Source: Candidatus Moraniibacteriota bacterium (lineage in GTDB: Bacteria; Patescibacteriota; Minisyncoccia; Moranbacterales; UBA1568). From it: DNA of 36,878 nt. The DNA lies in contig JACPGV010000008.1 of the NCBI GenBank assembly GCA_016182385.1, positions 1-36,878 of the forward strand, read 5' to 3'. The notes below the pieces were generated by a model. The model did no database searches. It was not told where the DNA came from and saw only the letters and a program-made list of their open reading frames with translations. A program made the translations under genes and the position numbers. This document shows positions 29,506 to 36,878 of the stretch, piece after piece (position 1 is the stretch's first letter; each line of letters begins with the position of its first letter).

Positions 29506-31014
29506 TCATTCTTTTATTTTAAACTCGTTGTGGCGGAGCTCGCGCTTGATGTGGGATTTAGCGGAGGATGTTTTGACGAAAGAGAGCCAGTCGCGACTGG
29601 GTTTTTTTCTTTCTTTGGTTGCAAGAATTTCGATGACTTGCCCATTTTCCACTTTGTAATCAAGTGGCACCATCTTGCCATCAGCCTTGGCGCCTGTCGC
29701 TCGATTGCCGATTTCGCTGTGGATAGCATAAGCAAAATCAATGGGGGTTGCTTCTTCGGGAAGTTCGATGATGTCGCCTTTCGGGGTGAACGCGAAGATA
29801 TGGTTCTTGAAAAATTCTATTTTGAGTCCTTCCATGAATTCTTTGTCATCGCGCCCGATTTCTTTTTGCCACTCTTTGAGTTGTTTGACCCACGTGAGTT
29901 CTTTGGGAGGAGTGAAAGAAGAAGAGCTCTTGCGTCGGAAAAAAATATTGCGCCAACTCGGTCGTTCGCGTTCGGTGTACATCCAGTGAGCGGCAATACC
30001 GTATTCGGCTTCGTCATGCATTTTTTGAGTACGAATTTGGATCTCCAGTATGCGTCCTTCGGGACCGAAAACGGTGGTGTGAAGTGATTGGTAGCCATTT
30101 GGTTTGGGGAGGGAAATATAGTCTTTGATACGTCCGACCATAGGACGATACTCACGATGAATGATGCCGAGCGCTTCATAGCAATCGGCAATTTCAGGGA
30201 CGATGATGCGAATGGCGATGAGATCATAGATACGCGTGATATCCATATCGTGTCGCTTGAGTTTTTTATAGAGACGAAAGAGGTGTTTGGTGCGGCCGCT
30301 TACATCAAGAGTGGTTATTTTTTCTCGTTCCAAAACATCACGAAACAATTTGACGACGCGACTCATGTATTCTTTTCCTTCGTGAAGATAGGCCTCCTCG
30401 ATTTTTTTCGTTTCGGTATAATGGATGGGATCAAGATAATGAAAACAGAGATCTTCAAGTTCGCCTTTGATTTCGCCGATACCGAGACGATTGGCGATAG
30501 ACGCGTAGATTTCAATGGTTTCACGCGCGATACGCTCGCGTTTTTCCGGGGGGAGCGCTTCGAGTGTGCGCATATTGTGCAGGCGATCGGCGAGCTTGAT
30601 AATGACGACACGGATATCTTGCGCCATGGCAAGAAACATTTTACGCAGGTTTTCCAAAAAATATTCTTCCTGTGAACCGCGCAGTTTTATTTTTCCGAGC
30701 TTGGTGATACCGTCGACCAAATAGGCGACTTCCGCACCGAATTTTTTTTCTATTTCCACGAGTGTTATCTCCGTGTCTTCCGGAACATCGTGCAGAAGTC
30801 CGGCGGCGAGTGTTTTTTGATCCATGCCGATCTCTGCGAGAATTTTGGCAACATGGAGACAGTGAGTAATGTAGGCCTCTCCGGATTTTCGTTTTTGACC
30901 ACGATGGGCGTTTTCTGCGAAAGAAAACACCTCGGTCAAAAATTTCTGATCGGCGGCAGAAAGAGGGTTTTGCGCGGCGGCAAAGACATCTTGGAGAGTA
31001 GGGGTGGAAGTCAT
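29506..31014 (-). CDS. relA: RelA/SpoT-family (p)ppGpp synthetase/hydrolase
   Basis: 502 aa; HD hydrolase (AAGLLHDVPEDTEIT), synthetase (YRPMVGRIKDYISLPKPNGYQSLHTTVFGPEGRILEIQIRT), TGS domain. Confidence 0.93.
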   Translation of the reverse strand: MTSTPTLQDVFAAAQNPLSAADQKFLTEVFSFAENAHRGQKRKSGEAYITHCLHVAKILAEIGMDQKTLAAGLLHDVPEDTEITLVEIEKKFGAEVAYLVDGITKLGKIKLRGSQEEYFLENLRKMFLAMAQDIRVVIIKLADRLHNMRTLEALPPEKRERIARETIEIYASIANRLGIGEIKGELEDLCFHYLDPIHYTETKKIEEAYLHEGKEYMSRVVKLFRDVLEREKITTLDVSGRTKHLFRLYKKLKRHDMDITRIYDLIAIRIIVPEIADCYEALGIIHREYRPMVGRIKDYISLPKPNGYQSLHTTVFGPEGRILEIQIRTQKMHDEAEYGIAAHWMYTERERPSWRNIFFRRKSSSSFTPPKELTWVKQLKEWQKEIGRDDKEFMEGLKIEFFKNHIFAFTPKGDIIELPEEATPIDFAYAIHSEIGNRATGAKADGKMVPLDYKVENGQVIEILATKERKKPSRDWLSFVKTSSAKSHIKRELRHNEFKIKE

Positions 31015-31121
31015 AGAAAAAAAGATAGGTATATCCTTAGTATAGGCAAATACTGAAAGAGAGCAACTTTTTTAGAAAGAGCGTCTTTGTAGCAGAGTTT
31101 TATTACCAAGCGGAGCGAGTG

Positions 31122-31236
31122 AAACGAAAGTGTACTTTCGTTTTCGAGCGGAGCGCGGGTAACATCGGGTCAATACCCTGCGGCTTGCCGCAGTAGAGAC
31201 AAGCGGAGCTTGTCTCTACTGCGGGGCTTGCCCCGC
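31122..31236. repeat. Cluster of nested/overlapping inverted repeats
   Basis: AAACGAAAGT-GT-ACTTTCGTTT (31122-31143); CTGCGG-CTTG-CCGCAG (31178-31193); 17-bp arms CCGCAGTAGAGACAAGC (31188-31204)/GCTTGTCTCTACTGCGG (31208-31224); GCGGGG-CTTG-CCCCGC (31221-31236). Confidence 0.85.
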
Positions 31237-31329
31237 GGTACAATACCCGTTATTTTCTCCCTTTTCCTTTTTCTTCGATCTTTTCTTTCCTTTCTTCCTC
31301 TTTCTCTCCGCCCTCCCCCTTTCTTCTCC

Positions 31330-31359
31330 TTGACAAATGCAACTAAGTTGCATTAAGAT
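31330..31359 (+). promoter_or_regulatory. Promoter with embedded 19-bp palindromic operator, candidate Zur/Fur box
   Basis: TTGACA (31330-31335), AATGCAACT-A-AGTTGCATT (31336-31354), TAAGAT (31354-31359). Confidence 0.7.
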
Positions 31360-31365
31360 GAAAAT

Positions 31366-31806
31366 ATGAAAGAAAAAGAAGCCTTATATCAGGTATTGCG
31401 TATGAATGGTCTGCGTTTGACGCGGACGCGGCGTGTTTTCGTTGAGCTTTTTACGCGGAATAAAAAACCGATTTCTGTTCTTGATATATTGGATGAATTT
31501 CGACGAACGCGACAAAAGGTCAACAAGACGACGGTGTATCGGGAAATAGAGCGTTGGCAGACGCTTCATATTGTTTCGGAAGTATTGTTTGGCGAACGGG
31601 TATCTCGATACGAACTTGTTTTGCGTGGTCACCACCACCACCTGGTGTGTGTCGAGTGTGAGCATGTCGAAGAAGTGGAGGTCAATGAACGCGATCTGCA
31701 CTGTCAGGAAAAAAAGATGAGTCAGGAAAAAAAATTTACTTTTTTGAGGCACTCGTTGGAGTTTTTTGGCCTGTGCGCTCAGTGTCGCGCGGAGAAATGT
31801 TTTTGA
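31366..31806 (+). CDS. Fur-family regulator, probably Zur
   Basis: 146 aa; LRLTRTRRVFVELF, VNKTTVYREIERW, GHHHHLVCVECEHVEEV, CAQC; adjacent to znuACB. Confidence 0.88.
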   Translation: MKEKEALYQVLRMNGLRLTRTRRVFVELFTRNKKPISVLDILDEFRRTRQKVNKTTVYREIERWQTLHIVSEVLFGERVSRYELVLRGHHHHLVCVECEHVEEVEVNERDLHCQEKKMSQEKKFTFLRHSLEFFGLCAQCRAEKCF

Positions 31807-31818
31807 CGTTAAAAGAGT

Positions 31819-32781
31819 ATGAAATATTTTGGTGTGGTCGTGGGAGTGACGTGTGCTCTGGTCGTGGGAGTGGTATGGTATCACAAAGAAAAGACCGATA
31901 CACAAGAAGCTTCTGTGGATGAAAAGATTTCCGTGGTGGCAACTTTTTATCCTTTGGGAGAAATGGCACGTGCTATCGGTGGGGAACGTGCCCAAGTGAC
32001 CGTCATTGTGCCGCCAGGGAGTGAGCCGCATGAGTACGAGCCAACTCCAAAGGATATCTTGACGGCATATCGTGCGGATATTTTTCTTATGAATGGAGGA
32101 GGGCTTGATCCGTGGGCGGAGAAAATTCGCGCGGAACTTTCCGCAAAAGGAGTGTCGGTGATACGTATGTCAGACGCCGTTCCGTTTATTTCGGGAAATG
32201 CTCACGAGGAAGAAGATGAGGACGAAGAAGAACACGAGGAAGATGATCGTGAAATATTGGATCCTCATTTTTGGCTTGATCCGGTGCTATTTGAAAAGGG
32301 AACACGACGAGTCTACGAAACGTTTCTTTCTCGTGATTCGGTGCAGAGTTCTTTTTATGAAAAGAATATGGCAAAATACGGAAAGGAACTCCTGGCTCTT
32401 GATGAGGCCTATCGGGAATCTCTCGCGTCTTGTTCGCTTGATACGGTAGTGACGTCACATAACGCGTTTTCTTATTTGGCAAAGCGTTATGGGTTTCAAA
32501 TGCTTTCCGTGAGTGGACTTTCACCGGAGGCTGAACCTTCTCCGAAACGTTTGGTGGATATGGCGCGTCTTGTGCAGGAACAGGGTATCAAATATATTTT
32601 TTTTGAAACCCTTGTCAGTCCGGAAGTAGCTCAGACGCTTGCACGGGAAGTGGGAGCAGAAACGCTTGTTTTTGATCCGTTGGAAGGCCTTACGGAAGAA
32701 GATGCTCTCTTGGGAAGAAAGTATAGTAGTGTCATGATAGAAAATCTCGCCGCTTTACAAATTGCTTTGCAATGTCGATAA
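31819..32781 (+). CDS. znuA: Zinc ABC transporter substrate-binding protein ZnuA
   Basis: 320 aa; VIVPPGSEPHEYEPTPKDI, acidic/His loop HEEEDEDEEEHEEDDRE, DPHFWLDP. Confidence 0.92.
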   Translation: MKYFGVVVGVTCALVVGVVWYHKEKTDTQEASVDEKISVVATFYPLGEMARAIGGERAQVTVIVPPGSEPHEYEPTPKDILTAYRADIFLMNGGGLDPWAEKIRAELSAKGVSVIRMSDAVPFISGNAHEEEDEDEEEHEEDDREILDPHFWLDPVLFEKGTRRVYETFLSRDSVQSSFYEKNMAKYGKELLALDEAYRESLASCSLDTVVTSHNAFSYLAKRYGFQMLSVSGLSPEAEPSPKRLVDMARLVQEQGIKYIFFETLVSPEVAQTLAREVGAETLVFDPLEGLTEEDALLGRKYSSVMIENLAALQIALQCR

Positions 32782-33506
32782 ATATGCAGCCACTCATTCA
32801 GTGTAAAAATATTTTTTTCCGCTACGACGCGACCGATGTTCTTCGCGACATCTCTTTTGATGTTTTTCCGGGAGAATACATTGGTATTATCGGTGGTAAT
32901 GGGAGCGGAAAAACGACGTTATTGAAAATTATTCTTGGATTGCTTCATCCGACGAAAGGAGATATCCTTTTTTTTGACCAACCGTTTGCTGATTTTCATG
33001 ATTGGCACAAAGTGGGGTATGTTCCACAGCATGTTTTTCGCAATGATGTGAATTTTCCCGCCACGGTTTGGGAAATAGTAGAAAGCGGACATTTGGATGC
33101 GCGTTTTGGCGAATGGCTTGTACCGGGAAAGAAAAAATGTTCGGTAGTAGAACGATCGCTCAAACAAGCCGGTATTGAGCATCTCGCGTCTAAGCGTATA
33201 GGAGAGCTTTCTGGTGGCGAACGGCAGCGCGTGTTTATCGCGCGCGCTTTGGTGTCGCGGCCGGAGCTTTTGGTGCTTGATGAACCGACAACGGGCATTG
33301 ATGCCGCGACAGAAGAGCAGTTTTATGCTTTTTTGCGAACACTGAATAATGTCGGTATGACGATCATTTTGGTTTCTCATGATCTTGAAGCGGTGGAACG
33401 TGAAGTGAAGAGGGTGCTCTATCTCAATCATTGTGTTATTGATCGTGTTTCCAAAAAGAATGAGCGGGAGGTTGTTTTGAATGAGAAAAAAGTTTCAAAT
33501 ATATGA
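32772..33506 (+). CDS. znuC: Zinc ABC transporter ATPase ZnuC
   Basis: 244 aa; GGNGSGKTTLLKIILGL, LSGGERQRVFIARALVSRPELLVLDEPTTGID. Confidence 0.92.
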   Translation: MSINMQPLIQCKNIFFRYDATDVLRDISFDVFPGEYIGIIGGNGSGKTTLLKIILGLLHPTKGDILFFDQPFADFHDWHKVGYVPQHVFRNDVNFPATVWEIVESGHLDARFGEWLVPGKKKCSVVERSLKQAGIEHLASKRIGELSGGERQRVFIARALVSRPELLVLDEPTTGIDAATEEQFYAFLRTLNNVGMTIILVSHDLEAVEREVKRVLYLNHCVIDRVSKKNEREVVLNEKKVSNI

Positions 33507-34309
33507 GTTTTTTCGATATTTTCCAATTTGATTTTTTTGTACGAGCGTTTGAAGCAGGGCTTCTTCTTTCGATCATTGCGCCGCTTATCGGTATGTTTCT
33601 TGTTGTGCGTCGGTATTCGCTCTTTGCCGATGCCTTGTCGCACGTGTCTTTGCTTGGGGTGGCGCTTGCACTCATGCTCAAAATCCCGGTACTTCTGGGA
33701 ACGCTTTTTACAGCGCTTCTTGCGGCTTTTGGTATTGAACGTTTGCGTATGGGGGGGCGCGTTTTTGGTGAAGCGGTTATCGCTCTTTTTCTTTCTAGTA
33801 GTTTGGCGCTTTCGGTGGTATTGCTTGGCTTGGGTGGCAATGTCAACGCCAATCTTTTGAGTTATCTTTTTGGCAGTCTTACGACGGTGACTGTTTTGGA
33901 TGTCGTTCTTTTGTTGTTGCTTTTTATTGGTGTTTCTTTTTTTCTCCTCTTTTTTTACCGGGAACTTTTTTTGTTCTCTTTGGATGAAGATTTGGCGGCG
34001 GTGAGTGGGGTGCGCACCCGTCTTATCAACGGCATCTTTGTCGCTTTGGCGGCGGTGTGTGTGGCGGCGGTACTGCAGATAGTCGGCGCTCTTTTGGTTG
34101 GTGCTCTTTTGGTTGTGCCTGTTCTTGCCGCGATGCAATGGCGAATGAGTTTTCGACGCACGCTCTTCTTGGCAATATTTTTTTCTTTTCTTTCCGTTAA
34201 TATTGGTTTTTTTGCTGCTTATTTTTTTGATATCGCCAGTGGGGGGACGATTGTTATCTGCACAGTGCTTTTTTTCCTAGGGTCTTTTTTTGCACATCGG
34301 CGGATATAG
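33503..34309 (+). CDS. znuB: Zinc ABC transporter permease ZnuB
   Basis: 268 aa polytopic; RRYSLFADALSHVSLLGVAL, QIVGALLVGALLVVPVLAA. Confidence 0.92.
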   Translation: MSFFDIFQFDFFVRAFEAGLLLSIIAPLIGMFLVVRRYSLFADALSHVSLLGVALALMLKIPVLLGTLFTALLAAFGIERLRMGGRVFGEAVIALFLSSSLALSVVLLGLGGNVNANLLSYLFGSLTTVTVLDVVLLLLLFIGVSFFLLFFYRELFLFSLDEDLAAVSGVRTRLINGIFVALAAVCVAAVLQIVGALLVGALLVVPVLAAMQWRMSFRRTLFLAIFFSFLSVNIGFFAAYFFDIASGGTIVICTVLFFLGSFFAHRRI

Positions 34310-34363
34310 ACCTGTTTGTTTTTTTAAAAACCTGCTATACTTTCATCAAATAAAATACTCAAT

Positions 34364-34392
34364 ATAAACACTAAAATAAACACTAAAATAAA
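34364..34392. repeat. 12-bp tandem repeat (ATAAACACTAAA)x2.4
   Basis: ATAAACACTAAA ATAAACACTAAA ATAAA just upstream of the ATG at 34396. Confidence 0.8.
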
Positions 34393-34395
34393 CCT

Positions 34396-36878
34396 ATGCT
34401 TCTCTTAAGAACCTTCTCTCTCTTTCTTCTCCTCTTCTCTTCTTTCTTCTTTCTCTTTCCCCAAAACACCCAAGCCGCTCTGGTTCCCTGTGGACGATCA
34501 GAAGATGATACCGCCACCGCACAGATCGACGAATCCAAGCCTTGCACCATGTGCCACATCGTCGTAGGCGGTCAAGGTGCTATCGCGTATGGCCTTCAGA
34601 TCATGACCTACATCGCCTTGGCGGTTATTGTGGCTATGGCGATTCTCTACATCGTCTCTTCCGGCAATGAAAGCACCATGAAAACAGCCAAAGGAGGCAT
34701 CTTTGCCGCTTTGATCGGTGTTACCATTATGCTCTCTGCCTGGCTTCTGGTCAGTACTACCTTAAGGATCCTCTCCGCCACCATTCCCGGCCTTACCATT
34801 GAGAACGGCGTTTTTTCTTTTTCCTGTGACACCGCTTCCAATGTCGGAAATACCGGAGGAACTGAGAACAAAGCGACCCCCGGAGGAGAGGTCACTACCC
34901 CCATTGTTCCCGGCACCCCTCCCAGCTCTTTCTTTCCCCTCATAAACAAAGCATTCGCTCTGGTTACAACCGGAGAACTCATCATTTTTGCTGAAAGATA
35001 CGAGGAGTTTTTTGAAACAAACACCCTCGATAAAAGCTCTCTCCAAGTCTCCCTGAAAGGAGAGAATGGTGCCACCCTCACCCTTCCTCTCAAAGACATC
35101 ACCTCTTCTTCCATCACCTACGTCCTCCCGCAAAACATCTCCCTCGGTTCTTACCAGGTCTCTCTCCAAACCAAAGAAGGAGCCGCTATCAGCGAAAATA
35201 CGGTTGATGTGAAAGTAGGAGGAGCGGTGGCAACCACCGGCGGTGGTGGAGGCAGTGGCAGTGGCGGAGGGGGTGACGATACGGTATTCTCCGGTACTTG
35301 TCCGGAACTTGATAGTACCTTTGTCATGAAAGATCCTGTCACTGGCAACGTTTTTGAAGCAGATGATGAATATCATTATGGTGAATACGTGGGACCGGAT
35401 AGTAACTTACACAATCGTATCAAGGTTTCCGGCTTAGGCGGAGTGAATTATCGTAAAGCAATCGTTATTCCTTTCAAGGTGAGAGAAAGCGGCAAAGGAA
35501 CGGGAGAGTACGCTGTGAGCACAGACACAGGCGGAGGAAATTTCAGAATGGTTCTCTCCGATAAACCCTGCGCTCGATACAACGGTGGCGGATATCTTGC
35601 TGCTGGCTATGCTCCAACTGATGGCAGTATGGCAACTATCTTTTTCGAGATCGGTGAAAAAGAGAAGGGCGTACAATCAAATGATTCCAACAATAGAGCG
35701 GTACTTCAATATGGCAAGACATATTACTTCACGATAGTACGCGAAGATCGTGACAATGAAAACAATCCCTGTCTTACCGCCAAAGAAGACGTGGTTACAG
35801 GGAAAAACGGGGGCATGAGATATTGTTCAACAAGTGCTCTCGCGAGACTTGTTTGGGATGGTAGAGCGGGAAAGACGAATGGAGGAGGAGGTGACGATAC
35901 GGTATTCTCCGGAACTTGTCCGGGATATAGAACAACGATCATATTGAAACAGGAAAACGATAAAATTTGGCACACGGGAAAATCTCGGTCCCTTCGTTAC
36001 GTTCGTTATAGACAAAATCCGAACAATATCGAAGTGAGTCAGTTTGATGAGATGTATGATGACGCGATTATTGTTGTCCCTTTCAAAGTTACTGATACAA
36101 AAGGAATCGGAAGGGTGAGTATTTATGAACATCAGGCCGGACAAACAGGGAGAGTGATTGTCTTGTCGGAAACACCTTGCTATATTCCGGAAAATCTTTA
36201 TTCATATGTTCCAGAACCAGAAATACTTGCGGGTGGCGGATCAGGCAGTATCACCGGACATATTACTTTTTATATAGGTAGCGAGACGATTCCAGGCAGA
36301 CCACCATGGCACACACACGCGACGCTTGCTCCCGGAAAAACGTATTATATCATGATGAGAAATACCGGTTGTCCTCGAGATCAGATGTCAAGTATCGGGG
36401 CTTGTTATCCCGGAGTGGATATTTCGTGGGAGTCGGAAAATAGAGATCAAAGAGATGAAGATGACGATGAAGACGATGAAGATGAAAAGGTCGAGACTGG
36501 TACTTTCACGTGCCCATTCTATCCAGGGGAGGATTGTATGACGAATCCTGTTATAAAAAACCAGTGCTGTCCCAATGGGACTATTACCGCCTGTCAAGGA
36601 ACACCAAGTGGTACTTCGGTTACAGGAACCGGTTGTGTCGTGAATGCGAGATCGTCCGGTAGATGGGGGGCTCCTTCTTGTCGAGATGGCGGCTGGGGAA
36701 GTGTTAGTGATTTTACGACTTTCGCGTCATATAACAAAGCAAACCCGACAGGGGAAAAGTGCACGATAAAAGGGGACGTTTCTCTTTATAAGCAAAAGGT
36801 TGGAAGTGTGTGTGAGGCCGAGTCGGCACAAAGCAGGTGTCACGCTAGTTGTTGTTATGTTGCCAAAGAGTGTACACA
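34396..36878 (+). CDS. Large secreted/membrane protein: signal peptide + VirB2/TrbC-like two-TM pilin module + Ig/IPT-like region + duplicated ~200-aa domains + acidic linker + Cys-rich tail (3' truncated)
   Basis: Frame open from ATG 34396 to window end. MLLLRTFSLFLLLFSSFFFLFPQNTQA; CTMCHIVVGGQGAIAYGLQIMTYIALAVIVAMAILYIVSSGNESTMKTAKGGIFAALIGVTIMLSAWLLVSTTLRIL; GGGGDDTVFSGTCP occurs twice; DEDDDEDDEDE. Confidence 0.85.
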   Translation, partial: MLLLRTFSLFLLLFSSFFFLFPQNTQAALVPCGRSEDDTATAQIDESKPCTMCHIVVGGQGAIAYGLQIMTYIALAVIVAMAILYIVSSGNESTMKTAKGGIFAALIGVTIMLSAWLLVSTTLRILSATIPGLTIENGVFSFSCDTASNVGNTGGTENKATPGGEVTTPIVPGTPPSSFFPLINKAFALVTTGELIIFAERYEEFFETNTLDKSSLQVSLKGENGATLTLPLKDITSSSITYVLPQNISLGSYQVSLQTKEGAAISENTVDVKVGGAVATTGGGGGSGSGGGGDDTVFSGTCPELDSTFVMKDPVTGNVFEADDEYHYGEYVGPDSNLHNRIKVSGLGGVNYRKAIVIPFKVRESGKGTGEYAVSTDTGGGNFRMVLSDKPCARYNGGGYLAAGYAPTDGSMATIFFEIGEKEKGVQSNDSNNRAVLQYGKTYYFTIVREDRDNENNPCLTAKEDVVTGKNGGMRYCSTSALARLVWDGRAGKTNGGGGDDTVFSGTCPGYRTTIILKQENDKIWHTGKSRSLRYVRYRQNPNNIEVSQFDEMYDDAIIVVPFKVTDTKGIGRVSIYEHQAGQTGRVIVLSETPCYIPENLYSYVPEPEILAGGGSGSITGHITFYIGSETIPGRPPWHTHATLAPGKTYYIMMRNTGCPRDQMSSIGACYPGVDISWESENRDQRDEDDDEDDEDEKVETGTFTCPFYPGEDCMTNPVIKNQCCPNGTITACQGTPSGTSVTGTGCVVNARSSGRWGAPSCRDGGWGSVSDFTTFASYNKANPTGEKCTIKGDVSLYKQKVGSVCEAESAQSRCHASCCYVAKECT

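Overview
The window looks like a Patescibacteria/CPR-type bacterial chromosome segment (inferred from gene style, rRNA introns and a Patescibacteria-type pilin-like protein; no taxonomic search was possible). The main locus is a 23S-5S rRNA operon with no 16S gene directly upstream. Its 23S gene (~3957-8166) is interrupted by two group I introns. Both boundaries can be placed by base pairing: intron 1 (5899-6701, after U1917 in E. coli numbering) carries a LAGLIDADG homing endonuclease ORF, and intron 2 (6736-7212, after U1951) carries a decayed, internally deleted LAGLIDADG remnant. The rest encodes housekeeping and envelope functions: Wzy-like ligase with TPRs, RodA, SecG, a family 5 solute-binding protein, PGI/PMI, ManC, tRNA-Leu(CAG), RNase J, Ddl, an IMPase-family phosphatase, TrpS, a rhodanese, a phosphomannomutase, YchF, GroEL with a CIRCE element, PilB/GspE, RelA/SpoT, and a Fur/Zur-ZnuA-ZnuC-ZnuB zinc module. 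A large open ORF at the right edge (34396-36878+), absent from the ORF track because it has no stop in the window, encodes a VirB2-like pilin module fused to duplicated extracellular domains. Other items worth follow-up are a ~48-aa in-frame insertion in TrpS, a cluster of mutually exclusive hairpins and a perfect 19-bp operator palindrome upstream of the zinc operon, a G8 tract inside a promoter spacer next to a TPR pseudogene, and a structured micro-ORF leader before pilB.
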